DNA of 64,000 nucleotides. It comes from Neonectria sp. B-13. Lineage: Eukaryota > Ascomycota > Sordariomycetes > Hypocreales > Nectriaceae. The stretch is from assembly GCA_002682825.1 (NCBI GenBank), contig NOKP01000002.1, positions 2,697,063 to 2,761,062 of the forward strand. Reading direction: 5' to 3'. Position numbers and translations under genes: made by a program. Under the pieces are notes generated by a model, which saw nothing but the letters and a program-made list of their open reading frames with translations, was not told the DNA's origin and did no database searches. Shown piece after piece: positions 34,876 to 46,591 of the stretch. The first letter of the stretch is position 1, and each line of letters starts with the position of its first letter.

Positions 34876-35910
34876 ATGCCGCCCAAGGAGCCTGCTGTCT
34901 CCCCTGCGACACCCATGCCGAAGGGGTACGGGTTCCTCCGGAAGGGCAACGCCTATCTGACGGCAAACACCCGTCGCAAGACTCACGCTGCAAGGGAGAA
35001 ACTTTATGTCGTCATGGAGAAGAGCAAACCCCTCGGCCTTCGAGCACCGAAATGGATATTGAAGGAGGTCCACGACGAGGATCGCGCCACGAGGGATAAG
35101 CGCCAGGACCAAGTCCGAAGACGCGACGGCGCAACCAACAAGGAATTCGAGACTGCCATAAGGGAGCTGTTCCCGCATATTCCAGAGGACGATCTCCAGA
35201 AAACCATCAAGAGGGCGTTGGAGAAGCGCAGCGGGAGGGTCGGGCGTACCGGCTTGCTACCCCTGAACCAAAAGGTTCAGTATGCCATCGTAGCGCATGT
35301 GCGCCATTCCCACACCCGGTATGACACACTTATTAGAGGAAAGATTAGCAGGAATGATGCTCGGTGCGCGATCAAAGGCGAGGCAACCCAAGTTCTGAGC
35401 CGGTGGAGAGGCACGAAAGCGGCAAACGAGCCCAAGAGAAACCCGAGAATGAAAGCTTCGGCGACTGGGTCTGTGAACCAGGCAGCTTCACCGATACATC
35501 CGCCGAAGCCCTCGGCCGGAAAAAGCAACGACGAACAACAGCCGTTGCCCGGAAACCGAAAACGAAGGAGGAAGAACAGCAAAGCCAGAAGGCTTGCCGC
35601 GAAGCAGCCAGCTCCTCCTCCGAAGCCTCCTGCCGAACAGAGCAAACCGGAACAACAAAGGCTGCCCTGGAAACCCCGAGTGGGGAAGGTCACACGGAGA
35701 TCTACTCGCCTGAACAAGTCTGACGCCCAGGATCTGGAAAGGTTAGACGTGTTCATAGATGATGAGGACGGCTCAGAGAGTTCGGATGCGAGTACCGAGG
35801 ACGAGGGTGCTAGATCGAACGGGCTTCAGGAAGTCATCGATCCGTTTGAAGATGAGTTTCTGGTGGATGACAGTGAAGATGAGTCGGATTCAGAATGGGA
35901 CAGTGAGTGA
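34876..35910 (+). CDS. DUF2293 domain protein
   Basis: A single exon encodes 344 residues. The central FETAIRELFPHIPEDDLQKTIKRALEKRSGRVGRTG, followed by LPLNQKVQYAIVAHVRHSHTRYD, is the DUF2293 domain (about residues 93-165), a fungal-specific family of unknown function. Before it is a basic segment (GYGFLRKGNAYLTANTRRKTHAA). After it lies a Lys/Arg-rich region with probable nuclear signals (KRRRKNSKARR) and a strongly acidic Ser/Asp/Glu tail. The basic-then-acidic pattern suggests a nuclear or nucleic-acid-associated protein, but that is inference. The start is the first ATG of an uninterrupted frame. The gene converges on the SYLF gene, 0.9 kb away. Confidence 0.82.
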   Translation: MPPKEPAVSPATPMPKGYGFLRKGNAYLTANTRRKTHAAREKLYVVMEKSKPLGLRAPKWILKEVHDEDRATRDKRQDQVRRRDGATNKEFETAIRELFPHIPEDDLQKTIKRALEKRSGRVGRTGLLPLNQKVQYAIVAHVRHSHTRYDTLIRGKISRNDARCAIKGEATQVLSRWRGTKAANEPKRNPRMKASATGSVNQAASPIHPPKPSAGKSNDEQQPLPGNRKRRRKNSKARRLAAKQPAPPPKPPAEQSKPEQQRLPWKPRVGKVTRRSTRLNKSDAQDLERLDVFIDDEDGSESSDASTEDEGARSNGLQEVIDPFEDEFLVDDSEDESDSEWDSE

Positions 35911-36819
35911 AATTTTCGACTAAGCATTGCTACTGTCACCTCTTTCCCTTTCTTTACCATAACTACTACGGTGCGTGTGCAATTCCCTTGCCACCTTCAG
36001 GAAATGATATCCATAATAAGTCAATAAATATCATAAATATACATCTAAGAGTTCCCAGAGTCTCCGTGCCTAAGCTAAGGCTAAAATTTTAAAAGATATA
36101 GATCCAATATCTTAGTGCCTAGCAACACTCTTTAGGTTGTCTTGCTAGTGATGTTGATTGTAATCTCATATAGGTCTACTCTTGCTGCTTCGTTGAGGTT
36201 TTGTCGTGTACAAAGGTAACCAAAGGTGGTACCTTCTCTGCGTTCGTAACCAGGACCTCCGGCAATTCTTGGCTTGACTGTCGTCGGGCAATGATGGAGG
36301 ACCATATCACAGTGCTGGTATTCGCCATTCACATCGTCATGTTACGCTTGGGTCAAGGTAGTGCATAAAAGCCCACGTTATATTCAACGGCATTAAGCGG
36401 ATAGCACGCTGCAGAATGCTTCAGCTCACGAGTATTCGGACAACAAACTCCTTGTACCGATCTGCCGCTCCATAAAGCCCTAGCATCGATATGTGTGGTT
36501 ATGCTCCATCCCATCACATAGCAGTATATCAATAACTTCGTCCCGTCCATGGCATCAAATGCTCCTAAGCTGGTATCAGCTCTTGTGCTGCCCAAGTATG
36601 CAGATGTATAATATTATTCCCAACCAACGCCTGGGACAAGTGCCCACCAAAACAACCCGTCCATAATATACGCCACCGCCAAAGTATTGACATGAATGTG
36701 AAAACAGCTTCTCTCAAGATCAACCAGGTCGTCCAGGATGAACGTCACCGGCTAATATTTCAGGTCTTGCGCCATGCCCCATGTGCCTTCAAAGAGTCGT
36801 CATTTCGTTCGAGTAATGT
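35911..36819. other. Convergent 3' intergenic region, DUF2293 / SYLF genes
   Basis: AT-rich (ATATCATAAATATAC-like runs near 36010-36110) with no coding signal. It marks the junction of two 3' ends. Confidence 0.5.
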
Positions 36820-39800
36820 TTATGCAACCGTGATTGTGTTGGGCGTTGCTTCCTTCGGTTCCATCTTTTTTAGTTCGTCATACTTCTCGTCTATCTCGAT
36901 TTGCTCCACTTCTTTCGTGGACCTCCGAGGAGTCTCGTCTTCAGCAATATCATCAATGACCGAGTAGGGTCGGTCTGAGGTAGGTGTAGTTAGGGAGGAT
37001 CCGTCGAGGCTCCACCGGTCTTCGGTAGCACCTGTGTAGATCGAAGATGCGCGCTTCTTTGAGACCGAGTCCGAGCTGTCTGAGTGCTCGAGCTGGGTGG
37101 CACTCAGAGCACGCTCCAGATCCTTGGAGTCCGTCTTTGTTTCACTGGCGGGTGTGGTGGGTGTGGTGGGTACCTCAACATTGGCGACTTCGGTCTTGGT
37201 TTCTTCCATCGGCTTAATCTCTTCGGATTTGAGTTCTTGCTTCTGGTTGCCATCGTCGGGCTTGATTTCCTCCGCCGGGAAGAACTCGGGTTCTGACTCG
37301 GAATTCTCCTCGTTAGACTTGAGCGATTCGGGCTTGGTCCTCTGGGCCTTCATTGATGGAATCTTAACCTCCATGGGCTTGAGGTAAGGCGATGACTGGC
37401 TCTTGATTGAACTCTCGTCATCGGACTTGATGTCGGCCTCAACAAACTCCTGACGGAGAGGGCTCCTCAGATGGCTGACGTCGCCGATGTCCGTCTTACT
37501 CGACCGAGACGTCCTTGCAGGGCTCCTCATAGGCAGCGGGGGAGGTATTCTCTTGGGAATCGTTACCATGTTGCCCTTAACCTGAATCACCCGCGAGGCA
37601 ACAGCCTGTGTCCTAGCCGGTTGCACAGCTGCCACTTCGAATACCACGGGCTCTTCGTCGTCTTCGGAATCGTCCAACTCATCCTCATCATCTGCGTCGC
37701 GGCTCTTCTTGTCGCTTTCGTCGTTATCGTAGTTGCTGGAGGCCTTATCGGCATCATCTGTTGACGAAGCCCGATCAACCTTCAGGATTGCCTTTTCCAC
37801 GGCGGTGCTACCCTTGCTGGTTACACTGACAGGGGTATGAGATTCACTGAGGTTTCTCAAAGGAGTCAAGTCGACCTTGGTGTAATCCACTTCCTCCTCT
37901 TCCTCTGTCACCTCGGGGATTTGTGTCGGGGAGGATCGGCCGAAGCCATCTTCGCTCCGACCGGGGCTTGGTGTTGTCTCGGGAGTGGTCCCGACATCAG
38001 TTTGTGTCCCCGCATCTGTCATCTGACTCTTGACAGTTCGCGAAGACATGAAACTTCCGCGGTTGCTCCTGGTGACATAGGTGTCTACGCTCTGTCTGTT
38101 GAACTTGGAGAAAGCCGGGCTTGTCGGAACAGGGTTAAAGTCGAACTGGCTGCTAGTTGGACGCAGTCGAGATCCGGCTTCTCTGATCTCGAGACCAGCC
38201 ATCTCCAAGGCCAAGACTCCATAAGGATCGGGATCATCGACGTGGGGGATACCGAACGCATTGGCAGGTGAGGCAGGCGTCGAGGACATGGGAGTTGCAA
38301 TCATGGCGTCGCCTGGCGCGGGCTCGATATCAATCTTGTCAATGACGGCGGAGTCAAAATCCGACCTTCCCTCGGCCATCTTAATGACCTCGAAGAGGGG
38401 TTTCGTCTCCTCAACGCTTCGGGAAACGTTTCCAGCGAGGATATCCATTTGCGACACGGGGCTTGAGTAGAAACGTTCGTTCTCGTTCCCTCTCTCGGCC
38501 AAGATGCAGCCATGTAGGTTGACGGTCCGAGACTGGCCACGCGCCTTCATGTAAGTGAAAACAGTGTTGCCCAAGTCTTTCCACCGGATGTGCGACTCAT
38601 CCGAATCCAGGGATACCAATGGACCACTGGTCAAACCGACATCTTCGCCTAGGGTTACGCGCGGTCGGGTAATCGACTCAAGTGCTGCGAGGTTGTTGAT
38701 GACGAGAACACAATCATAAATGTCGACACCGATAATGAAGCTGAGAGTGGGCGTGTGCAGCATGATGCCAGATGGAGGCGACCAAGTGCCGTCGGATTTT
38801 CGGGCGATCAAGATACCCGAGCCGCCGGAGCCCGTCATCCACAGGCCGCTGCGCATACATGTGAAGATGGCTATTCCGGCGGCATTCTGGATGATGCGAC
38901 GTGGAATCTTTCTCGTCATTTGAATTGGCGTCTGGGGTTCTTCGGGTAGAGGCTCGTCTTCGTTATCTTCTTGTGGAGCGAGGTATCCATCGGCTGGAGC
39001 GGAGGTTAGCAGAAACGAGGGCGGCAGGCAGACAAATACTCACTGGAGAAGGACTTGAGGATACGAGCGGCCTTGTCGCATTCGCCGTCTAGCGTCGCCG
39101 GCCAAAAGGTCTCGCGCTGGATTCGCCCATTGAGACTGATTCGGGCATTGGCATTTGCGGCGGCAGTGTTGATCTTGGCTAGGGCACTGGGTGAAGGTGC
39201 AGATGTGGTGCCGATACTGGAGCGGTTAGAGGACCAACCAAACAGGCCAGGGCGAGGACCTGAGGTCCTCTTGTCCCATGAGGGCAGGAAGGCGGACACG
39301 CGCTGCATGGCGGGCCGGTTTGCCTCTCCGTCGCCTCTGTGTTGGCCGCGCGGGGGCACGACAGAGAGGACGGGGAGGGACGGATCGTGCCTCAGGCCAG
39401 ATGAAGTGGGTGCGTCGGAGATGCTATGGTTGTTGCTCTTGTAGCTATATCTGTTGAAGCTCGTTCTTTTGGAAGGGAGCGGAGGCGGCAGTGATGACAA
39501 CACTGTCGGTGCTGCTGCAGGAGTGTGAGCTGGTTTGGTGGGCGTCGGTGTCGAAGCGGAGGAGGTGGATGCGGATGTGGCGGGTGAGAAGTAGGGAGAT
39601 GACGATGGAGTGATGATGGAGGCGGTCGGGAAAGCGATGGTGTTGTAGGCGGAGGGAGATGAAGACGGGATGACAGGCCTCAAGGTGCTGCTAGTTGAGT
39701 TGGTGTGTGCCGGGGTCCGAAATCCCTGGGAGTGGCAAAGGTAAAGCCCGTGGCCGTCGCGATCGTGGCCGTGGCCGTCGGCGTAGCGGACTCGGCTGTT

Positions 39801-39944
39801 GTTTCGGGCGCAGGCGATGGAGTTGGCGCTGTGACCGGCGGCGCTCGCACTGGCATGGGCTGGAGCTGGCGCTGGACCCGGGGCGAGAGCTGGAGTTGTC
39901 GAGGGAGAGGGCGAAGGCGAGGGAGAGGGCAAGGGCGAGAGCAA
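36820..39944 (-). CDS. Large SYLF-domain (Ysc84-like) protein
   Basis: Exons 39944-39044 and 38993-36820 (50-bp intron, GTGAGT...CTCCAG) encode up to 1024 residues. The join falls inside the domain: ATLDGECDKAARILKSFS-T-DGYLAPQ. The SYLF domain (about residues 280-490) shows IPRRIIQNAAGIAIFTCMRSG, then GSGILIARKSDGTWSPPSGIMLHTPTLSFIIGVDIYDCVLVI, then ITRPRVTLGEDVGLTSGP. SYLF proteins bind phosphoinositides and, in yeast Ysc84, Las17 and actin at endocytic sites. No SH3 domain is seen; instead a 530-residue acidic Ser/Thr-rich tail follows. The first 210 residues are Ser/Pro/Ala low-complexity, so the ATG at 39308-39306 (MQRVSAFLPSWDKR) is a credible alternative start. An unresolved coding-like block upstream (40.6-41.8 kb) could belong to this gene. 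Confidence 0.75.
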
Positions 39945-40481
39945 GTGCGAGGCAGGGTGAGAAGCAGTGTGAGAAGCAGTGTGAGAATGAGACTGAGTGT
40001 GAAGATGAGGCTGGCGCTGAGACGGGAAGATATGCTAGTAGTGGCAGCAGTCAGTTATTAGGACCTGTCAGCGACGACGGTGGCGTGGGCCATTGAGCAA
40101 GCCATGGAGCTATGCAGCAGATGGAGCAATGCAGCAGACGGAGCAATGAAGCAGGAGCGAGTGTAGGATGTTAAAGTATTAAGTGGAGAGAAGGAAGAAG
40201 GAGACGATCGGCCAGCCACCCTTTTGATGGATAGAGAGGAGGGACAGATCCGAAATCCAAAGAGTGAGAACGAGAGTCAGAGTGAGAGAGAGTGTGAGAG
40301 TGCAGAGTGTGTGCAGTGCGTGACCCGGGCGCGCAGGCGATGGACGTCACAAAGGACTAGGAAAACCGTGCTAGGGGGAAAGTCTGGGCAGGTGGGCTCA
40401 GTTCAGGAACTTCAGGTACAGGGACCGCCGGGTACAACGGTACCTGTTTGGCGTGCGTCCTGGGTTCGTCACCTCGGCCAA

Positions 40482-40522
40482 GCTAGAGGTGCTAGAGGTG
40501 CTAGAGGGCTAGAGGCTAGAGG
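40482..40522. repeat. CTAGAGGTG-type tandem repeat
   Basis: Imperfect short-period copies of a CTAGAGG core in non-coding DNA. Confidence 0.75.
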
Positions 40523-40713
40523 GGCTCGAAGGCTAGAAGGTACCATTGGGTGCCATGAGATCGGAAAGGATGGATGGGATGGGATGACCGAACAAAGGTA
40601 AAAACCGGGGGGACGGACGGGACCAGTGCTGAGTTGACTCGAGAGTGGAGTCTACAGGGGGTGGTTGTTAAGGTGTTAGAGGTAGAGAGGGAGAGATTGA
40701 TAGAGAGATCCAA

Positions 40714-40736
40714 AGAGAGAGAGAGAGAGAGAGAGA
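40714..40736. repeat. GA dinucleotide microsatellite
   Basis: An uninterrupted GA run of about eleven units lies just downstream (minus strand) of the possible donor at 40758. Confidence 0.9.
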
Positions 40737-40758
40737 CGGAATGCCAGACGGGACATAC

Positions 40759-41157
40759 CGAGGACAATGAGGTCGTCGTCATGGCTTGGCTGCCCTTGGA
40801 GATGCCGCCGACGCCGAGGCTGTTCCGCCAGCTTTTTATTTTGCCGTTGCTGGAGAAAGCTGTTTTGTTATTGGAGCTCATCAAGCTGATGCTCGGCCAT
40901 CTCCTCGTCGACCCGGTCGTAGCAGTAGCCGAACGCCCGTGTCCTCTCCTGGCGGTCGTCGCAACAGGCCTCGCAGGCTCCATGTTGCTGTGGCCGTTGC
41001 CGTTGCTGACGATGGTGGCTCGGCCAAGCTGACCTGGGGCTTGGGCTTCCGGGGCATGGGCTTGGGCGTGGGGCGGCGTGCTAGCGCCGGTTGCAGCGGG
41101 CGTTAGTGCGGTGCTGTACCAGGATTTGCGCCGGCGTACCACTGCTGCCCACCTCAA
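40759..41157 (-). CDS. Possible exon of an unresolved gene
   Basis: The minus-strand frame reads RWAAVVRRRKSWYSTALTPAATG and later WRNSLGVGGISKGSQAMTTTSLSS, then meets a consensus donor (TCG|GTATGT at 40758). Acceptor-like sequence (GCTAACAG) lies just before its 5' end. Composition is Ser/Thr/Ala-rich but protein-like. Farther upstream on the same strand (41,809-41,583), MGGIGVE followed by GTGAGT, and a frame with PDAQFDEYLPPPDAMPPLAASPRP, look like further exon pieces. I could not connect them with a consistent phase. They could form one hypothetical gene or the 5' part of the SYLF gene. No start or stop is assigned. Confidence 0.25.
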
Positions 41158-41305
41158 GTGGTCCTGTTAGCTTCGGTTTCTGGCGGGAGGGTTTTTTTTG
41201 GGTTCGCCCATTGTAACGATGACAGTTGGTGTATGTAGGTATTCGCATGTACTGCGCGGTACGAGTGTGCTGCGAAGGGAACAAACAGGGCGGGGGGGGT
41301 TGGAG

Positions 41306-41338
41306 CGGGTGCTGCGGGTGCTGCGGGTGCTGCGGGTG
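41306..41338. repeat. 9-bp tandem repeat (CGGGTGCTG)
   Basis: Three to four head-to-tail copies in non-coding DNA. Confidence 0.85.
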
Positions 41339-44300
41339 TGCGAGGTGAGTGCCATAGACCTGTTGCGTCGGGTACTTTGGCGTGCAGTGTGTGTGGTGGG
41401 TGTCCGGTGTGGGTGGGCGGATGTGATGGATGGGATATAGGATGGGATGTGTCTGTGTCTGCGTGACAGGGCTTGCGTTGCGTTGCAGCGCGCATCCATA
41501 GCACGTACATACGCAGAGCGTACGGCCTGCCACGCCTGCCAGGGGTAGGGAAGAGGGAAGAGGGCCGAGGGCGACGATGGGGCTAGTAGATCTGGATTGG
41601 GACGGGGGAGGGGGAATTGGGAACGAGATGCGCAGGGCGGGGACTTGCAGCAAGCGGCGGCATTGCATCCGGAGGCGGGAGATATTCATCGAATTGGGCA
41701 TCGGGAACGACCATCGTGGAAAGCAGATGGCGAAATGAGAACGGGAGGAAAAGAATAATGGGTAAAATGGGATAGACAGACTCACGCTCTACGCCAATGC
41801 CCCCCATGGCTAGATTCTCCCTTGAGAGTTGGCCAACTTGGTCCACACAAGGCCTCCGTGGTTTTGCTTTTTGCTAATGGAAACTACCCACCGCCCTCGC
41901 GATCGAGACCGGTATAATTCCAATCGTACTTCGTGCGTAGCATCCGTCCTGCCCGTTGGCGGGAGCGGGCAAAGGAGCAAAGAGGAACAAAAGCAACCCC
42001 AGGAACGAAAAAGAACAACCCACACCAAGATGGAAAAGGATGTCAGGAAGGGGAAAGTAAGTAAGTAAACAAAAAAAGAAGGATATTAAAAAAATAAAAA
42101 GGTGTTTGGTATACATTGACCGCAGCGAGGAGAGCATGTGAAGTGCAGTCTCTCTCCCCTTCATGTCCCACATTCCCCGTCTACGTACTTGGTGAATTTT
42201 CAAAAAAAGACCCCTTTCCCTTTTCCCCCGAGGCACGCAACTCGTGGCCTATCCAATATCCCCATGTCTCCCGGTGGATTTCGAGCTGATGTGATCTGTA
42301 TTGTCTCTGAGAGAGCCCAGCGAGAACGGGACGGTGCTCTCGTCCATACCTGCTGGCTGTGGGATCCCTGTGCGCAAGCGTAATGAGCCCCGGCGCAGCA
42401 AGAAGAAAAGAACAAGGAAACAAAACAAAGCTACGCATCCCTATCTGGTGGACGTGGAATGCAAGACGGAGAAATGCGTTTGTGATGGAGTTCATGTATC
42501 TGACCATCGTCTCCATGATGACTAGCGACGGGCCATAGAACTCCCTCCCCGGATGAACCTAGACGCTACGCCAACTGCTCCCTTCTGTCGTCGTTGCACT
42601 CGGCACAGAACATATTCACTAGGCACGCAGTACGAACCTTTTCGCATCATCGACCCTACCCACCCACGGTAGCACTACGTAGTTATCTAGACCTTTGGGA
42701 GCAGAGCCCTGACTCGAGGCTCTGATCTTGCCCTGATCGACTAACACGGAGCCGGACCGATGAACCTAAAAACCTCTGGATTTCCAGAAGGCGAACTAGA
42801 CGACCAATCAGCCTGACTGACTCCTGCCACCACCGTTAGCATTGTAACTGACTGACTCTGCCGCGAAAACAATACTGTATGTGCATACTCTGCCTAGGTG
42901 CTCGTGGTTGAACATGTCAGTTCCGTCCCCAGCCACATTCCTTTGCGCCCCGCTTTGCGGTGCGTGTGTGCTCTCTGCAGTGCGCCAGTTCATGTCACCA
43001 TTCGTCGCCGAGCCGGGGGCATCTCCATCTCCATCCCAACGATCCATGACCCATGATCGATCCTTCACTGCCATGCCGCGGAAACCCAGAGCCACATGTC
43101 AGATTGGTGGGGTCGTCCTGAGTGAGTGAGTGCGGACGGGACAGACAGTCCCCATCCGACCAATACGAAACTACTAGTAGGCCTACGGAAGCAGTCGTCG
43201 TCACCCACCGCTGACGGAGCACAATATGAAGTCCTGGGACACCAGGCCCGTCACGGGGGAAGGAAAGAAAGAAAAAGGAAAAAAGGAAAAAAGAGGAGCC
43301 GAAGCGAGGGAGAAGCAAACAAAGAAGCCGAATCCAGGAACCGTAGACGACAACCTACGCGCCACCGCCAGCGGCGCCTCCCTTTGGATAAACTCTATCC
43401 AACTGGTATTCCGCGTGGCATCTTTCCTTTCTTTACATTCCAGTCGGGAAGTCCATTCAAGGGGGAAAAGCCACCTGGGAGGCGAAAAGACCAAGTCCGA
43501 GTTGAACAACGACAAGCCACATTGGAAATACGTACTCCGTACGTAGCTACTTTTTCTCTCGGGTTCCGCAAATTAGCCACTCGTGATAGATTTAATTGAG
43601 GGAATCCCAGCCCCAGTTTTGCCAAAGAGGGATCACGACAAGCCCAGGCGAGCTCGGGGTGGGTTGGGTTCGCCCTGGTTCGGGGGCTATGTCAGCAACC
43701 TAGCAAGATGATATGTTTAGATCCTACTAGGGATGGAGACAGTACGTCGATCAGGGTCCCTGTCCCTACCACGTATGTGTATCATCCGTGCTTTATTTGT
43801 TATTGTTTGTTGTTCTTTTTCAGACGAAGAAGAAAAACCCCCTCTTCGGAGATTTCGGGCGCCCGGACTCCGGTAAGATGAGATGATGAAGCAGTTCGCG
43901 CTCGCATGATGAAGCTCGGAGAATGGAGATGAGAATAACTTGGAGGATAGCAGAATGGCATTTGCTGTCATTGCCAATTTGGTCCACGCCAACGCAACAT
44001 GGCCAGTCCCAGTCACAAAACATCAATACATGAAATAGTTCTCTGAGGCAATCCTACTAAGCTTGCGGCTTTGGATATATTACGAATCCTTCAAGTTCAT
44101 CTCATCTCCTGTGGCTCTGAGAACAAGGTAATTAATTACTTCATGATTACGGCAATTACCCCGTGCAGTGTTAGTTCTGTCCGGTCGACGCACGCTGCAT
44201 GCACTGCACGAGCACCGGCATGTCTCCTGCATGCGCATTCTGCCCGACCGCGGACAAGCGAACTGGCTGACCCCGTCCTCCCAATAATTGGCGGCCCCCT

Positions 44301-45410
44301 TTGATGCATTGCATGAGTATTGAAACCACCGAGCTAATATTCTTGTATTTCGTCCGAATTCACACGCCATCGGGCGCAACCCAACCCTCGTCCGTCGTCC
44401 CCCCTCCCTGGATCGTGGAATCTCCTCATCATTCCAGCCTCAGCCCCCTCGACCAGGAATGCCCTCTGCGCAAGGATCACGCTAGTTCCCGCAATAGCCT
44501 CAACCAAGGGCAATCCCCGCTCCCATCAGCTCTGGCCTCTTTCTCCAAATTTGCCGAGTGAAAGAGGGGGCTTGCGCTGTGGAGAGCGGCCCAGGCTTTT
44601 CTCCAACGCTCGGTGCTGCTGGCTCTATCAAACTGACTACTGCATCTCCTTTCACTGCTGCATGCACTACTGTACCGGCAATGCAGACAACGGCCGCTGT
44701 TTAATTGTGTGCTTTGTTGTCATCGTCATCGTCGCCGTCGCCGTGGTTCCCAGCCTGGCAATTGGATGCTTCCTGCACCTACTTGTGTTAGAGGTGGTCT
44801 CATTTCGGACGCCGTTTAGGCTAGAATGTAGTTGAAGGACGATATCTAGGCATATACGTACATTTGCAAGGCGTTCATTGCTTATTCCTGAAAACTAAAC
44901 ACAGGTGGTCTCCATGGCACCTAGGTTGCGCCTCTAGTTCTCAATCACTGTCAAGGCTGAAGGCGGCAGGCAAAAGCAAAGCAAAATCCCATTCCCGAAT
45001 CTATTAGTCCTTCGATGGTTACTCAGAGCGAAGCCATCCTGTCCATTCGTACTTCGTAGACGTCTCACTACCACCTTGAAAATCCCGAGTGCGCCTGTCT
45101 CATCATTCCGTCCTCTTCGTGTCAATCAATGTCTCATCCTTCCTGCCCATGCGCTCCAATAATCGACGATGAAGCCGTCTTCGCATCAAAGACGCCTTCC
45201 TGGGCAATGTTCACCCCAGCCCTCCAAGGCCGGGACGCCCAAGCCCATCACAATATCAAGAAATTTGCGGGAAAACGGGAACATGGTGAAGATGTCGCCG
45301 AGGGGGCGCCCGTGAGAATTGAATAGCCGATTTTTTTTTTCTTTCCCTACCGAGGAGAAATTGTAACCAAAATAGCAACGGTAGTGACTTGTCATCATAT
45401 GCTCATGACA

Positions 45411-45956
45411 TTAAAAGCGCTTCTTCAGGTCTCCGGCCCCGTCGCCGAGCCCGAGTCCGCCGCCGATGGACCCCACGGCATCCTGAGCGGCGTCTGTTGA
45501 TTGAAATGTTAGCTCTCATCTTCTCTCCCACAATGTCTCACTTCGGCTTCTTCTCCCCCCGCAGCCCTGTTCCACTTGCTCGCTCGCCGTCCACTCACCT
45601 GTCTGGTCGTCCACGGCTTTCATCCCTTCTTCCTGGAATTGCTTTTGTCCGTCTGTGAATGCTGCCTTTGCTTTGGCCTTGGCCAGGTAAGTTCTGTGAC
45701 ATGTCTCAGCGGTTTTCCCTCATTTGGTCAACTGCTCCGCAGCCCACGGGGATCTTCCCAAATCCGGTTGGATTTGGTTCTTTTTGCCCTCTTGCATTTG
45801 TATTGTGAGACAACGCATGGATGGAATGCTGCTGGCTTACCCGATTTGCTCAATGTAGGGATCGAGTGCTCCCGAATTGTATGCCAAAAGGCCACCAGCT
45901 GCAACAGCAACTAGGACGACCAGGCTCACCAGGATCGCTGACAGTGTGGAGTCCAT
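45411..45956 (-). CDS. Small single-pass membrane protein (97 residues)
   Basis: Three short exons (45956-45841, 45693-45599, 45493-45411) encode 97 residues. Introns are 147 and 105 bp, all GT..AG, and phases agree (2, 1). The N-terminus is one hydrophobic segment (ILVSLVVLVAVAAGGLLAY, residues 8-26) right after a very short lumenal or outer end. A Lys/Ala-rich helix (YLAKAKAKAAFTDGQKQFQEEG) follows, and the protein ends with a Gly-rich tail and LKKRF. No frame here exceeds 40 codons, so it is easy to miss. I do not recognise the family. The topology suggests a tail or signal-anchored protein of an organelle or the ER, and the KKRF end could be a retention signal, which is inference. It lies alone next to a gene-poor stretch. 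Confidence 0.7.
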
Positions 45957-46591
45957 TTCGATAGATAACCTTTGATAGCAAGGTGGTCGATATCCGTAGA
46001 TGTAATTGATTGACTGCCGCGGACTTGGATGGAGGTCAATTTCGTATCTTTCAATTATCTCGTGCCAATTTCGTTAACTGATAAAAAAGAAGATCTAGAT
46101 AAAAGATGCCCGTCTTTATTTATGGCTAACTGGTGCTATGAATACCAGTTGACCAGGGCACTTGTCGATGAAGGGTGACGTGCTACTGCAACGTCAGATG
46201 TAGATCCATGTGGAAACAAGTTTTCTGCAGAACCCTGCTTGGCCTCTGCTTGGCCTCGCCTGCTCGACGAACCTGCCTGCAGGATTGGTGGAAGGATAGA
46301 TAGCACTGTAAGCCCAGAAATCAACACCGTCATTTTTACATTACATGCATGTAGTCGTTTTCTACGACGTGTTCCCTGTTTCCTGTTTCCTGTTTCCTGT
46401 TTGGGTCGGTTCAGATAACGAGTTCTCGGCTTGTTTATCCCGTCTCCTTGGTACACATTGATGATATCAAGCGTCACCGCGCATATGAGCTGCTAGAGTC
46501 CATCCTACTATATTGTGTGTTCGTCACCATCATCGTCCATCCTTCTGCCTGCGAGGACGGTCCAAAATTCGCACAGGACTCTCCAGTATCG
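45957..46591. other. Intergenic, small membrane protein / F-box gene
   Basis: No gene seen. Includes the TTTCCTG tandem repeat. A 113-codon minus-strand frame spans the repeat and is rejected as low-complexity. Confidence 0.5.
46371..46405. repeat. TTTCCTG heptamer repeat
   Basis: Three perfect copies plus one imperfect copy of a 7-bp unit. Confidence 0.85.

Larger units (their letters stand above)
39945..45410. other. Gene-poor stretch with simple repeats
   Basis: Apart from the unresolved block described separately, no gene is supported over 5.4 kb. It contains several microsatellites and minisatellites (40482-40522, 40714-40736, 41306-41338). Frames at 41.1-41.8, 43.1-43.6 and 44.5-44.8 kb are short or low-complexity. 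Confidence 0.5.

Noticed and set aside
46136..46477. A minus-strand frame of 113 codons
   Set aside because: Spans the TTTCCTG repeat and has no protein features beyond a chance hydrophobic patch.
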